This document shows positions 12,201 through 21,931 of a stretch of DNA of 64,000 nt, in pieces. The stretch covers positions 62,001 through 126,000 of the forward strand of contig JAKTTT010000033.1 of the NCBI GenBank assembly GCA_030581615.1, written 5' to 3'. Position numbers and translations under genes: made by a program. Under the pieces are notes generated by a model. The model made no database searches. It saw only the letters and a program-made list of their open reading frames with translations, and was not told where the DNA came from. This DNA is from Alloascoidea africana (Eukaryota; Ascomycota; Alloascoideomycetes; Alloascoideales; Alloascoideaceae). Each line of letters starts with the position of its first letter. Position 1 is the stretch's first letter.

Positions 12201-12503
12201 GCCCCCCATAACGATGAATCTGAGACCAGAGGTGAGATCTCGAGAGCCCAAAGTGAAGCCATGCTTCTCACCAAAGTTGCTTCTGATTTATTGGACCAAT
12301 TGACGGATTTGAGTGGACACATCAATACCCATCCCATAATCCTAGATTCATCCACACCTTTAGCACTTGTGCAAATGATGTTTGCAAAGATGGGAACAAG
12401 GCTGATCATCTGTCTACATCAAGGAGAATTCATTGGCGTTTTGCACAAGAAGATTTTTGTCGATTATTGCAATAATGATTTGAACAAGAGAAAGAGCCAG
12501 TGA
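9246..12503 (+). CDS. GEF1: CLC-family chloride/proton exchanger
   Basis: A 1085-residue membrane protein of the CLC family, closest in motifs to the ClC-3/4/5 and yeast Gef1 group of endosomal/Golgi 2Cl-/H+ exchangers. Visible signatures, in order, are GSGVPEVK (selectivity region), GKEGPYVH with the gating glutamate at E459, and GGVLFSIEEVSYYFP. That last motif holds the proton glutamate, most likely E516, because the 57-residue spacing matches ClC-5. Then follow GIKVPAGIYIPSM and MAGITRMNITLA. The C-terminal third holds two CBS regions, the second ending at VLHKKIFVDYC. Both glutamates being present argues for an exchanger rather than a channel. The first 220 residues are Ser/Pro/Ala-rich and cytosolic, and make the protein about 300 residues longer than Saccharomyces Gef1. 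There is no intron. Use of GEF1 versus a paralogue name is inference. Confidence 0.9.
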   Translation: MPQNHNKSTDQPHSSGSSSVIADPPSTRKNDDPPVSQSPVVETTTAPLDHTQNQNQPMTAEPGYRAKFRQILSEQGSSSSPVSSQQPNPNPHHQQSIPHFPSSTLLDLARLSAGAASPLLKHSSRSHTPFGEHKDFLSRDASYGATIDTSLAANIPAAAAAAAATGSRILQSKSTRSIRHLASNQADFELDRSNLATPDSEISNLEISGHNELVEAVPIVERNFYDDFTTIDWVNDYVKQSMRSFSLSQWKGARGQLLRIYDSLQGWILITIVAAGFAVVAFLIDKVESLLVDIKRGYCTTNWLTKESMCCGPRESTSPYEKTEPCADWKEWSEVLEGGLGDVVSIDFTIYVLLSLLFAYVSVFLTLQTKTTNPIPISHLSPSPESSPNESIKERLKSANKTGNSKNRTIYTAYGSGVPEVKTILSGFVIRGFLGTKTLVYKSVALLFAICSGLNIGKEGPYVHLATCVGNISCRLFKRFTENDLERRQILSAAASAGVALAFGSPLGGVLFSIEEVSYYFPSSQLFRVFFCAILSVLFLKFLDPYGTGKTVIFAVEYSSDWRPIDLFVFAFLGICGGLFGAFFCKFTAFWWPAKIRSNRFIKDKPVREVLIIALITGITTFHNFFTRQAVPELLYQLASPCRVRSAEDAVCPNDFDQFPQAIAQLSIALVIKAVLFSITYGIKVPAGIYIPSMVIGAFFGRIVGMLLQYLQYKFPHSVFFEGCVPGDNGFCTDAGIYAMVSAGAFMAGITRMNITLATIIFELTSSLTYVVPISVAILTSNWMATLIEPKSLYELMIIKNDFPLLDNRSIPVFPEASTLGDLVEENNQRSPELHVVIDITDSCFVSALTLQHCLSKLQSKGMIDGGIAFTRKDYQSRDIFVGIMSALELEISLDKIREFCYEFAFTDEIYCKVGETGQEAHHWVPDIPRSPTETSRLLPTVSRNSLHYSEGAKGHSRVTSSSSRPPISSYPHTPSALSVRSRANAPHNDESETRGEISRAQSEAMLLTKVASDLLDQLTDLSGHINTHPIILDSSTPLALVQMMFAKMGTRLIICLHQGEFIGVLHKKIFVDYCNNDLNKRKSQ

Positions 12504-13116
12504 TAGAGAAAATGCATCTTTTTTTTTTGTTCTGTTTTTTGTTACGTTTTTTTGGTTTGTCATGGAAATGTCATTGCTCTAAAACATAGGGTGTATTAGA
12601 CTATAGTAGTATACAGTCATAGCTAGCCACCATTAATCTTGGTTTGGGACCGAATGGTCCCGATTCATGAAACATTAATCTTTTTAATCTGAGCATCCGT
12701 CCATGTTCTTTTTTGTTCGCAGCGTGGGACCGAGGCAAGGCGAATTGAGACACGAGCGTGAAAAAAATCAACTCAACCACTGTTTCCAATTCTGAGATCC
12801 TCATCATCAGGCTCCGATGCTCTGTCGCCAGCAGGCTCGGCCACACGGATGGAGCTCCCAGGCACCATAGCCACGCCGTGAAAACTGGCTCGTGAAGCCC
12901 ACACCAAGACTATATGGTCTCGGACCCAATGGTCTCCAGACCCAGGTCCTCGGGCCCATTCCTGGCTGCCAAACGCTAATCGTACCTAACCTTTGAGGCC
13001 TCCCCCGCATTTCCTCCTGGCGCTAATAAAGCCCACCCTTCTCCTTTTTTCTTTCCTTCTCTTCGCCATCATCTTCTTCTCTGTTCCTCTCCGGAAATCC
13101 AATAGAACACGCCAGC
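12504..13116. other. Intergenic region; no gene seen
   Basis: This is the 3' flank of the CLC gene (T-rich) and the promoter of the acyl-CoA dehydrogenase gene, which is GC-richer around 12820-13020 and pyrimidine-rich before the ATG. Confidence 0.5.
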
Positions 13117-14433
13117 ATGTCCAAACCAACACAGCACGAGCCATTTGGCGACTTGGTACCCTACAGTGATCCCAATTGGTACCAAAGCCACCACTCTGCG
13201 TACATCAATGAGACACACCTTGCACTCCGCAATGAGCTCCGGGCCTGGGCCGAGGACGTGCTAGAGCCAAACGTTGACGATTGGGAAGAAGCCCGTGAGA
13301 TCCCACCAGAGGTTTACAAAGAATTTGCAACAAAGGGCTATCTATCGGGCTGTATTGGCGGCCCCTATCCTGCCAAATATACAGATATTCGGGTCAAGAG
13401 TGTCCCGAACCCAGCGACTTGGGATGCCTTCCACGAGTCAATTGTGAACGATGAGCTCACGCGTGCGAGCTCAGCTGGTGTTATGGGAAACCTAATTGCT
13501 CCTTTCACCATCAGTGCTCCACTCATTTACAACTTTGCGAAAGAGGATTTGAAGCAGAGAGTGCTTCCTGAGCTTTTGAACGGAGACAAGCGATCTTGTC
13601 TCTGTATCACGGAGCCGGATGCTGGCTCAGACGTAGCCAACATTGGCACCACAGCTGTAAAGACGGCCGATGGGAAACACTACATTGTGAACGGTGAGAA
13701 GAAATGGATTACAGGAGGCTTTTTCGCAGACTACTTTGTCGTTGCAACGAGAACAGGTCCAGCTGGTTCAGGCATGGCAGGCATCTCGATTCTCCTGCTT
13801 GAAAATACCATGCCAGGCGTGAACAAGAGAAGGATGAAGTGTATGGCCGTAGCAGCCAGCGGAACGACCTATCTCACTTTTGAAGACGTTAAAGTGCCCG
13901 TTGAGAACCTCATTGGAGTTGAAAACCAGGGCTTCAAAGTCGTCATGTCCAACTTTAACCATGAGCGGTTGGCCATCATTTCCCAGTGTGTGCGAAGCAG
14001 CAGGATATGTCTCGAAGAGTCCGTCAAGTACGCACACAAGCGACAAACTTTTGGCAAAAAACTGATCCAGCACGATGTTATCAGACACAAAATCGCCCAG
14101 ATGTCAATCCGCTGTGAGGCCGCGTCCCACTGGCTTGACAATGTGCTCTACCAAGTGTCCAAGATGGATCACAAGGAATCGAATCTGCGACTCGGAGGCC
14201 ACATAGCGGGCCTAAAGGCCCTTTCGACCCAGACCTTTGAGCTTTGTGCTCGCGAGGCCTCGCAAATCTTTGGTGGGCTTAGTTATTCCAAAGGCGGCCA
14301 GGGAGGTAAGATTGAGAGGCTCTACAGAGAAGTGCGCTCGTTTGCCATTCCCGGCGGCTCTGAAGAAATCATGTTGGATTTGTCTGTAAGACAGGCTCTG
14401 AGAGTACATAAGTCACTCGGTGCCAAGTTTTAA
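13117..14433 (+). CDS. Acyl-CoA dehydrogenase family protein
   Basis: A 438-residue FAD enzyme of the acyl-CoA dehydrogenase superfamily. Landmarks are CITEPDAGSDVANIGTTA (substrate/FAD loop), IVNGEKKWITGG, LTFEDVKVPVENLIG, KRQTFGKKLIQHD and a C-terminal IFGGLSYSKGGQGGKIERLYRE. The usual catalytic Glu of the YEG motif is replaced: the sequence there reads IPGGSEEIM. A Glu is present in NHERL (E283), the position used by isovaleryl- and long-chain-type enzymes. No clear mitochondrial presequence is seen. The C-terminus AKF is at best a weak peroxisomal signal. Saccharomyces lacks this superfamily, while Yarrowia and filamentous fungi have it. The substrate cannot be told from sequence. Codon use is GC-richer than in neighbours, as in well-expressed genes. 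Confidence 0.88.
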   Translation: MSKPTQHEPFGDLVPYSDPNWYQSHHSAYINETHLALRNELRAWAEDVLEPNVDDWEEAREIPPEVYKEFATKGYLSGCIGGPYPAKYTDIRVKSVPNPATWDAFHESIVNDELTRASSAGVMGNLIAPFTISAPLIYNFAKEDLKQRVLPELLNGDKRSCLCITEPDAGSDVANIGTTAVKTADGKHYIVNGEKKWITGGFFADYFVVATRTGPAGSGMAGISILLLENTMPGVNKRRMKCMAVAASGTTYLTFEDVKVPVENLIGVENQGFKVVMSNFNHERLAIISQCVRSSRICLEESVKYAHKRQTFGKKLIQHDVIRHKIAQMSIRCEAASHWLDNVLYQVSKMDHKESNLRLGGHIAGLKALSTQTFELCAREASQIFGGLSYSKGGQGGKIERLYREVRSFAIPGGSEEIMLDLSVRQALRVHKSLGAKF

Positions 14434-14531
14434 ATACCTCAATTTATTCTCTCTTTTGATTGTGGAAATTAGCTTACTTTAGCATTATCGTACCCCCAAC
14501 TTTAGGCGTATGGGTGTTTCACACTAAATAG

Positions 14532-14549
14532 AAATTTTTTGAAAAATTC
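14532..14549 (+). promoter_or_regulatory. RRPE-like element before SPB1
   Basis: An A/T block containing TTGAAAAATTC lies about 75 bp upstream of the SPB1 ATG. It resembles the AAAAATTT ribosomal-RNA-processing element of yeast ribosome-biogenesis genes. This rests on the pattern only. Confidence 0.3.
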
Positions 14550-14619
14550 AGAGTTACAAAAACAATTTTTTTTTTTTGGTGATAGTAGAGCTGCACTCTA
14601 ACAAGAGAGACCAAAAAAA

Positions 14620-17195
14620 ATGGGTAAAACGCAAAAGAAACATGGTAAAGGTCGTTTAGACCATTACTATCGTCTTGCCAAGGAAAGGGTATGATACTCT
14701 TCTCAAGAAGATTTTGATTTTGCAGTCACGCTGGGAAAAAAAAGTGTAGTACTAACCGAGAGAAATGGGTATAGGGATACAGAGCCCGTTCATCTTTCAA
14801 AATTATCCAAATAAACGAAAAGTTTGGCCATTTTCTGGAAAAATCCAAAGTTGTAATTGATCTCTGTGCGGCCCCCGGATCTTGGTGTCAGGTCGCTTCA
14901 AAGCTGTGTCCTCTCAACTCTCTCATCATCGGTGTGGACTTGGTACCCATCAAGCCAATTCCCAATGTCATCACGTTCCAGTCCGATATTACCACAGAGC
15001 ATTGTCGATCGCAACTAAGGGGCCATATGAAGACGTGGAAAGCGGATTCGGTGCTCCATGATGGTGCGCCCAATGTGGGTATGGCCTGGGCCCAGGATGC
15101 CTTCACACAGTCCCAGCTCGTTTTGGAGTCTCTACGCATCGCGGTCGAGTTTCTCATCAAGGGTGGAACATTTGTGACCAAGGTGTTTCGATCCAAGGAT
15201 TATAACAAGTTGATTTGGATTTTTCAACAGTTTTTTGCAAAAGTCGAGGCCACAAAACCACCTTCTTCAAGATCCGTTTCTGCTGAAATTTTTGTCGTTT
15301 GTACCGGTTTCAAGGCCCCCAAGAAGGTCGATCCTCGGCTTTTGGATCCTAAAGAGGTGTTTGAGGAACTTGGTGATGGTCCTGTGAACAACGAGGCAAA
15401 AGTGTTTAACCCCGAGAAGAAGAAGCGGAAAAGAGATGGTTATGAAGAAGGTGACTATACCCAATTTAAAACGACTCTGGCCCTTGAATTTGTTAAAAGT
15501 GAAGAGCCTATAAATATGCTTGGTTCATACAACGAGTTTACTTACGCCAAGAATGATCCTGAGTGGGAACGGCTAACACACATGAAACACACGACTAAAG
15601 AGCTACTGGAGTGTTTCAAAGATTTGAAAGTTCTCGGTAAAAAAGATTTTAGGGCCATTTTGAAGTGGCGCAAGTACGCAAGAGCAGAGCTGGGACTGGA
15701 CAAGACGGAAGACGATGGGCAACAGGTCACAGTGGAGCCTATCGATGAAGAAGAAAAAATTGAAAAAGAGTTGGAAGAAGTGAAGGAAAAAGATCGGTTA
15801 AAGAAGAAACGTGAAAAGCGAAGGGCAAATGAAGCAAAACAGAAAGAGATTACAAGATTACAGATGGATATGATTTCACCTATGGAGATTGGCCTGGATG
15901 CAGGGAATATAGGTAAAGAGCTTCTTTTCGATTTGAAGCAGGCTGAAAAGACGGGCATGTTGGATCGATTAGCAAAGGGTAAAAAATCCATGGTTTTGAG
16001 CGAAAAAGAATCACAACAGGACCATATCCATATTGAAGACGGGAAAGAGGAAGAATTTGTGGATTCGGACGATGAAAACGCTCTCGATGACTTGGAAGCA
16101 CAGTTGGATGGAATGTACGAGTCCTACATTGAGCGTGTATCTGAACGAGATGCGAAATATAGGGCTAAAAAGCTCCGAGGTGATGAAAATGATGAAGAAT
16201 GGACTGGGATTGAAGAAAAGGGTAGTGATGAAGAAGAGGATGATGACGAGGTTGCAGATGAAGATTCAAGCTCTGATGATGAAGATGAGGATGAAGACGG
16301 TGATGGCGATGCAAGCATAAGCAACCTGATAACAACATTGCAGAAAAAGAGACAAGGTGGTCTTAGTATGGACGCTGCTATGTTTTTCAGTAACCCGATA
16401 TTTGACAAACTCAAGTTGAATGTTGGAGATAAGAAAGGGCCAGAATCTGAGGTGGCAAAAGAAGAAGAAACAAGCGTTACAAACGGCAAGGCCAACGGCT
16501 CTGTTGCTGCCACTGCATCGTCTGATGAGGAGGAGGATAACTCGGATTTTGAGACGGTTCCAAATGAGCAACAAGATAGCGATTTTGATAGTGATTCAGA
16601 AGAAGAGGGAGACGACAAAAAGACAAACATTGATATTATCACGGCAGATGCAATGACCCTGGCCCACCAGCTGGCATTGAAACAAACCACGAAGCACAGC
16701 ATTGCAGACCGTGGTTTCAACAGATATTCCTTCCGTGACGTTGACGGTCTTCCCGATTGGTTCCTCGATGAGGAAAAGAAACACTCCAAAATAATGAAGC
16801 CGATTACAAGAGAAGCTGCAGATGCCATTAAGAGCAAGCTGCGTGCAATGAACGCTCGTCCTATAAAGAAGGTCGCGGAGGCAAAGGCAAGGAAGAAGTT
16901 TAAGGCCAATCAGAGACTGGAAAAACTCAAGAAGAAATCTGATCTGATCAACGATGATCATGACAAATCCGAACGCGAAAAGTCAGAGGAGATCGGTAAG
17001 CTAATGAAGAAGCTATCCAAGAAAAAGCCACAGAAGGCCAAAGTCACTGTTGTTGCGGCAAGAGGCGCCAACAGGGGACTTTCTGGAAGACCCAAGGGAG
17101 TCAAGGGCAGATACAAGATGGTTGATGGGACGCTTAAGAATGAGCAGAGAGCTCTGAAACGAATCGCGAAGAAAAAGAAGAAAGGCAAGAGGTAG
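14620..17195 (+). CDS. SPB1: 27S pre-rRNA 2'-O-ribose methyltransferase
   Basis: Exon 1 (14620..14688) encodes the 23-residue start MGKTQKKHGKGRLDHYYRLA plus KER. An 86-nt intron (14689..14774; GTATGA donor, TACTAAC branch point, ATAG acceptor) precedes exon 2 (14775..17195). The total is 829 residues, close to Saccharomyces Spb1 (841). The N-terminal FtsJ/RrmJ fold shows GYRARSSFK, the SAM loop VIDLCAAPGSWCQVA, DGAPNVGMAWAQDA and KGGTFVTKVFRSKDY. The family places 2'-O-methyl groups on 27S pre-rRNA and is needed for 60S maturation. The rest is the Spb1 C-terminal region, with long acidic stretches (about residues 470-610) and a Lys/Arg-rich tail (GRPKGVKGRYKMVDGTLKNE, then KKKKGKR) for nucleolar targeting. 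Confidence 0.95.
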
Positions 17196-17250
17196 TTAAG
17201 CATGCAATAATAGATATATCTATACCATATTAATTTACTTTTCTATACTA

Positions 17251-18903
17251 CTACTGTGTTTTCTTTTCTCGTGAAGTTGTGCGTCTTGCTCTTTTGGCGC
17301 TAAAAATCTTGTAAAGAGTATATCCAGTGCCAAAGAAGACAGCAATAGATGTAACAAATTGAACAAAAGAAAGGCTTGAGAGTGGGATTGTTGGGATCGA
17401 ATACTCCGATTCTAGCCTCTCTCCATCTCTTAGCCTTGGCGTTACATGGTAAAAAACCGTGTTTTCTGTGAATAGAGACTCGTATCCTAATGACTTGCTA
17501 TCAAAGGGAGACTTTGACATGTCTGATTCTGTTGTTGTTTCTTGTCCAACGTCGCATGCCCAAAACACAGTAGGCCATGGAAGAGTCTTCAACACTCTAT
17601 ACTCTCCATCAGGACTTGGTTCCTGATATCTAGAATGCATAGGCAGTTCAAATCTCCCATCTTTGCCAATTGAAGAAGGATACATCTCAACAAGAGCCTC
17701 GCTGCCCCATCCTTTAACCAACCATTCGGGGTCCTCCAGATTGGTTTCCCCCCAAACTCCATGCAATTTTCCTCTCCCCTCTGACGTTGTTGTGTTCCGC
17801 TGAAGGTCAGCAAGTTCGTACCTGTCTAGAAACAGTGATTTTGGAATGGTGTAGTGTGCAAACAATGCACACTCTGGTCCTGGTTTCTCAAGCGCAGAAA
17901 AATCGAGTTGCAGTTTGGGATGAAGGCCAATGGGCTGTTGAAAAGAAGCCCTCAGTTTCTGGTCTGCTGCAAGTCTATGGCGTGGGTTTATATGAATCAG
18001 TGTCTTTCGTGGATGCGTATCAGGCTGAATTGTGTAGAGCAGGCCGGTAAGGCTAATGTCATCAACACTGGATGCAGAGAGCTGGTTATGTAGAAGACCA
18101 ACCTCTACTTTTGCAAGTTGTGAAAAACTGTGAATTGTTGTAGGAGCCTCAAACTTGGACCAATACACCTGGATCACCAGAGCTTGGGATTTGAACGGAT
18201 TGTACTCAATTGTGAGAGTATCTGCAGTTGCAAACTCAGAAAGTGCGTTTGAGCATTTCGTTCGGAATTCAGGTGCTTCATTCGCAAGCTTGGAACAGGC
18301 CAGGTGCTTTAGAACTGGTAATATAGCATTTATGTTTGCATCTTGAGCGTAGTAAGATTGTGAAGTTGGGGTTTTTATAAAGCTCTAGATGCTGATTAGA
18401 CACAAATGGATCTACTTCAAAATGTAGGTATGGTTTGGGGCATACCTCTGAAGTAATAGCAGGCGAGTTGAAAAGTTCCGAAACAGCGTTTCCAAATTCC
18501 GTTCTGTAAAAAAAATAAAATTGTTCATTAATTTCTGAATGAATATTGATTCCACAATTTCTAAAAGTCCTTACAGGTTTACTACGGAGTCTGGCTGCGC
18601 GCTTGGTCCAATATTTACATGTAACCCAGGCTTCAATGCCTCCGAAAATGGAACATGACGCTTGAATTTGGTGTTTCGAGCCCATTGGATCCTAAACCTG
18701 TTTTTAAGCAAAGATGCTGTTGTTTTGCTGGACAGAGCGTACTCAGAAGGAATCGTGTATCTATCCTGGCGTGGCAAACTGACCTCTTCTTTGATGCTAA
18801 ACGATTGATCACTAAAGTCAAAAAGATCGGCTTCTGTATTCATCAGTTTGTCATCTAGAACAAACGTCACTCGGTGCTTTACCCCTGGCTTGGTATCGGA
18901 CAT
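17251..18903 (-). CDS. PBN1: GPI-mannosyltransferase I stabilising subunit (PIG-X/Pbn1 family)
   Basis: Three exons: 18903..18575, 18503..18446 and 18384..17251. Introns are 71 nt (GTAAGG..ACAG) and 61 nt (GTATGC..CTAG, branch TCTAATC). The product is 506 residues, versus 416 in Saccharomyces. The second intron is required: without it the frame closes early, and with it the reading continues into SFIKTPTSQSYYAQD and the main ORF. Family features are the N-terminal HRVTFVL, a Leu-rich middle, the PIG-X core LHGVWGETNLEDPEW and ELPMHSRYQEPSPDGEY, LPWPTVFWACD, and one C-terminal membrane segment near residues 470-492 with a short Arg/Lys-rich tail. It works in the ER lumen with Gpi14 (PIG-M), adding the first mannose to GPI precursors. 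It pairs functionally with the GPI-type protein at the left edge, though that link is only thematic. Confidence 0.85.
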
Positions 18904-19764
18904 GGCTAAACGCTTTTCTCCTGGTGGATTGGTAACAAGATCAAAAGGCTGAGTGGATTTGCAGGTATGGGTCTCTAAATTCTTAGGTAACCCGGTTTTG
19001 ACTTCTCAGGAAGAGCTCCAGCTTCAGTTCCAGCAGTGCCAAAGGGCAAAGGGCCCGAAGCGTGATTTTCAGTCTAAGTAGTAACAGAGTTTTCGTCTTG
19101 GGATGGATCTCGCTATAATCGGTCTCAGGAAGTAAATTGTAGACTTGGCCTGGATCTGTGGTTTTAACAGCTCCACCGTGTTAACTGGAAGTTTGAATCC
19201 GGTCATGGGGGGTACAAAAACTGCCCTTGAAGACTTTCTGGTTTCAAATCCCCGAAAACGTATTAATCATTCAAACAAAAAATATTACTTTCTATAGAGC
19301 TCTTGAATATGACTGTCAATTGACAACATATTTAAGATATTTTCCGTTCGGAAATTGGAACCTTCGTTTTGGTGTTGGAGTTACCATCACGTGCACCTTG
19401 ACAGAGACATGGAAAATGTGCAAGGTGCGGTCAACACGGTGAAAAAAAAACGGTTGAAAAGTTACAAGCGCGATCCGAGATAAATCGCCTAGTCCTGGAT
19501 TGCTAGTTTTCTCTTGCCCCTGATCAAGAGAAATAAGTAATGGTGTACAGATTACTGACGAGAAGTTTTAACAATGAGCAATAGCATAACAAAACTTGGA
19601 TCTGGAAACCTTTTCCTTTTCCTTTTCCAATTACTATATTCTTGCAATCACGAATACAAATTGTATAACGTATCATATTTTCACCATTTCCCACTATTTA
19701 CGTTCTTTTTGCCTTGTTGGTCGGCCATTTTTCCGTCGTAAACTTGATGTTCTATCTGTCTTTC
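18904..19764. other. Intergenic region; no gene seen
   Basis: This is the promoter of PBN1 and the 3' flank of QCR7. It contains a CACGTG E-box at about 19387. GTTTGAATCC- and TTTCAAATCC-like stretches near 19191 and 19236 recall a tRNA T-loop, but I could not fold a tRNA around them. Confidence 0.5.
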
Positions 19765-20230
19765 TTACTCGACCTTAATGCTATTCAACTTGGCCTTCTC
19801 AGCAACCTCGGCCTCAGCCTCCAAGATGTAAGGAATCAAGTATTGATCGTCCTCCTCGGGCTTCACCCACTGGTTCTTGGGGAGAAGATGGTGTGTGATG
19901 GCACATTGGTGGGCGGTTTGGATACGATAAGAACGAGCATAGCTCTCGGATGGTGGTAACCTGCTAAGAGCAGTTTGCATGACATCGGACTCTTCAGCAA
20001 TCAAATCGTTGGCTCTAAAAAAAACACAAGAAGGTTAGTTGCATTTCCTTTTGTTCCGGTAATGGCACCCTAGACATCTATTCTTGATCGTTCTTCGCAT
20101 ACTTCAGTCCCAACTGTCTGTAACCAGAGTAGTGAGTGTAGAATTTGGCCAAAGGCAGGAAGACACTAGCCAGGATTGGCTTGGACTTGATGAAATTGGC
20201 CATCTTGACGGCGGTGGTGAGAGACGACAT
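19765..20230 (-). CDS. QCR7: Ubiquinol-cytochrome c reductase subunit 7 (complex III, 14 kDa)
   Basis: Exons 20230..20103 and 20014..19765 are joined across an 88-nt intron (20102..20015; GTATGC donor, ACTAACC branch point, polyT-TTTAG acceptor), giving 125 residues (127 in Saccharomyces). The exon junction restores [16 protein letters not shown], matching the family's GYKKLGLKFDDLIAEE region. The conserved core follows: [55 protein letters not shown]. It is the matrix-side subunit that helps cytochrome b assemble in the bc1 complex. Two CCAAT boxes on the same strand lie about 100 bp upstream, fitting HAP-type control. Confidence 0.95.
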
Positions 20231-20324
20231 AGTTGATGCTTATTAGTACAAATGTCGGGAGAGAAAAGATGGTTTCTCGATCTGGCTTAAGAAGAGAAGA
20301 CTGGACTTTTCTTGGTGTCTGCTT

Positions 20325-20343
20325 ATTGGCGGCCTGCGATTGG
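20325..20343 (-). promoter_or_regulatory. Two CCAAT boxes before QCR7
   Basis: The minus strand carries CCAAT at 20329..20325 and at 20343..20339, 95-115 bp upstream of the QCR7 start. CCAAT is the binding core of the Hap2/3/5 complex that activates respiratory genes in yeasts. Confidence 0.5.
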
Positions 20344-20424
20344 CTGGCGCGGAGCGAAAAGAAAAACTACAGTCACGTGTATATTGCTTATGTAACTATT
20401 GTGTATACACCCGTGCACCCGCCG

Positions 20425-21468
20425 CTAGTAGTGGTACTCGTTCTCCTTCTCACCAGCCGTGTTCTCGAAGCCCACCGCTTGCCAGATCTTCCCCAGGTTT
20501 TCCGGGTCGGAGAGAAACTCTTGTTCCTGTTGGTCTTTGGCGAGAAGCAGTCCGATAACGCCTAGCGAGTTTATACTAATGTTTTCGTACATTTCCTGTT
20601 TCCGGGGAACCAACATGATCCAGCGGGTTGTGATAATTGCGTTGTAGGAGATGGACTGGGCACCAGAGTCTCTCAGCGTAGTTAAAGTCCTTGAGATTAC
20701 AGACATGAAAAGTTGTGCGAGCACATCCTCGGTGACGGGCGTGTCTTCTGTATCCTTGGGAATTGGGACAATGTAGTTTGCAAAAGGAACATCGGGGGAC
20801 TCCAACCTCGGCTCTCGCATCTTTAACTCCTGTTTCCCACCGACAATTTCATCTGGGAACGGTGTTAGAACGTCTCTGTCTAGAGGTATAAACTGAACGT
20901 GCTTGTGAGGTTGAGAGGCCCCTGACTCCTCTCCACTGTTGTAGAAGGCAATAAAATTCTCTTTGCTTTGTTTGTTGATCTGTTTAAGAATCTGATACGT
21001 AGCAAACAGCTCCTCGGGACTCAGCGGTGAAGACTGTGGCTTGAACTCCTTGGTTATACACAGAAAGTGATGTGGAACAACCGAAAACTTGTTTAAGACA
21101 AGAGCATAGTCGTCGGCAAAAGTAGGAAGAACCGTGAGTTTTGGATCAGGAGGCAAGAATGGATTGGGCTTTTGCTGTTTAGCATTGTCCACCTCGGTGT
21201 TCACCTTCTGTATGAATTTCAACTTCTCGGCAATTGCAGGGGCATAGGTGACCACGTACTAAACATCAATGGTGATGAGAATTTCTACTCTATTTAAACC
21301 CAAGAAAGAAAAAAGACTGGGATTGTCCTTAGAACATACCTCAATTGGTCCTCGTTTGAAACTCTTAGTGGTTGATTCAAAGTAGACTAGGTCTCCTTTC
21401 TCCTTGGCAGCTTTAAAAGTTGAAGTAAGAAGGGAGTAAAAGTTTTCAGGAAGAAGATATTTTGACAT
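20425..21468 (-). CDS. APA1: Diadenosine tetraphosphate (Ap4A) phosphorylase
   Basis: Exon 1 (21468..21340) encodes MSKYLLPENFYSLLTSTF through SFKRGPIE. An 81-nt intron (GTATGT..TTTAG) is followed by exon 2 (21258..20425), starting YVVTYAPAIAEKL. The spliced length of 320 residues equals Saccharomyces Apa1 (321). Family landmarks are FLPPDP, LVLNKFSVVPHHFLCITK, and the HIT/GalT-like active-site motif ASQPHKHVQFIPL, in which the second His is the expected nucleophile. The C-terminal RWIMLVPRKQE and SLGVIGLLLAKD also fit. The enzyme phosphorolyses Ap4A to ADP and ATP and controls dinucleotide levels. An upstream in-frame TTG/CTG extension exists, but the ATG at 21468 aligns with family starts. 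APA1 versus APA2 cannot be told apart. Confidence 0.93.
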
Positions 21469-21931
21469 GGTGTGTTGATTCTCCTGGCTCAAAGAGGTGC
21501 TAATTGTGATCAATGTTGAGAAGAGAAGAAAGTTGGAAGTTGCGCACACGGGTTTAGTTTTAGTACCAGCATCATCACCACATGATCTTCAACAACGATG
21601 GAATTTTTGATAGCTAATCACTTGCCCACCACAAGCAAATATGCTGATCAAGGCTTTTTTTCTAGTGTTTGTGAATTATGGCTACAGGCTATATAACCAT
21701 TACATCAAAAGTTAGTCCTACATAGAAAATTCTCAAGAGTTGTCTTTTGATCAGCGCTCTTTCCAAAGCACGTTTGTCTTTTCTTTGAAACCGCGCCAGT
21801 GCTAACGGCATATCGCTTCGGAAATTTTATTCACATCCAAATGATTTAAACAATTTGGGGGCCTATTATCGTGATTCCGGGTGACCTTGAATTTCAAAGT
21901 CCCTAATAATACATTAAACACCACAAATAAT
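21469..21931. other. Intergenic region; no gene seen
   Basis: This is the promoter of the Ap4A phosphorylase gene and the 3' flank of the SOS7-like gene. It is AT-rich with no open frame of note. Confidence 0.5.

Noticed and set aside
16124-16909. 261-codon antisense frame inside SPB1
   Set aside because: Same effect: poly-Ser reading opposite Asp/Glu-rich coding sequence.
19185-19250. T-loop-like GTTTGAATCC and TTTCAAATCC stretches
   Set aside because: No matching acceptor stem, D-arm or anticodon arm could be laid out around them; not called a tRNA.
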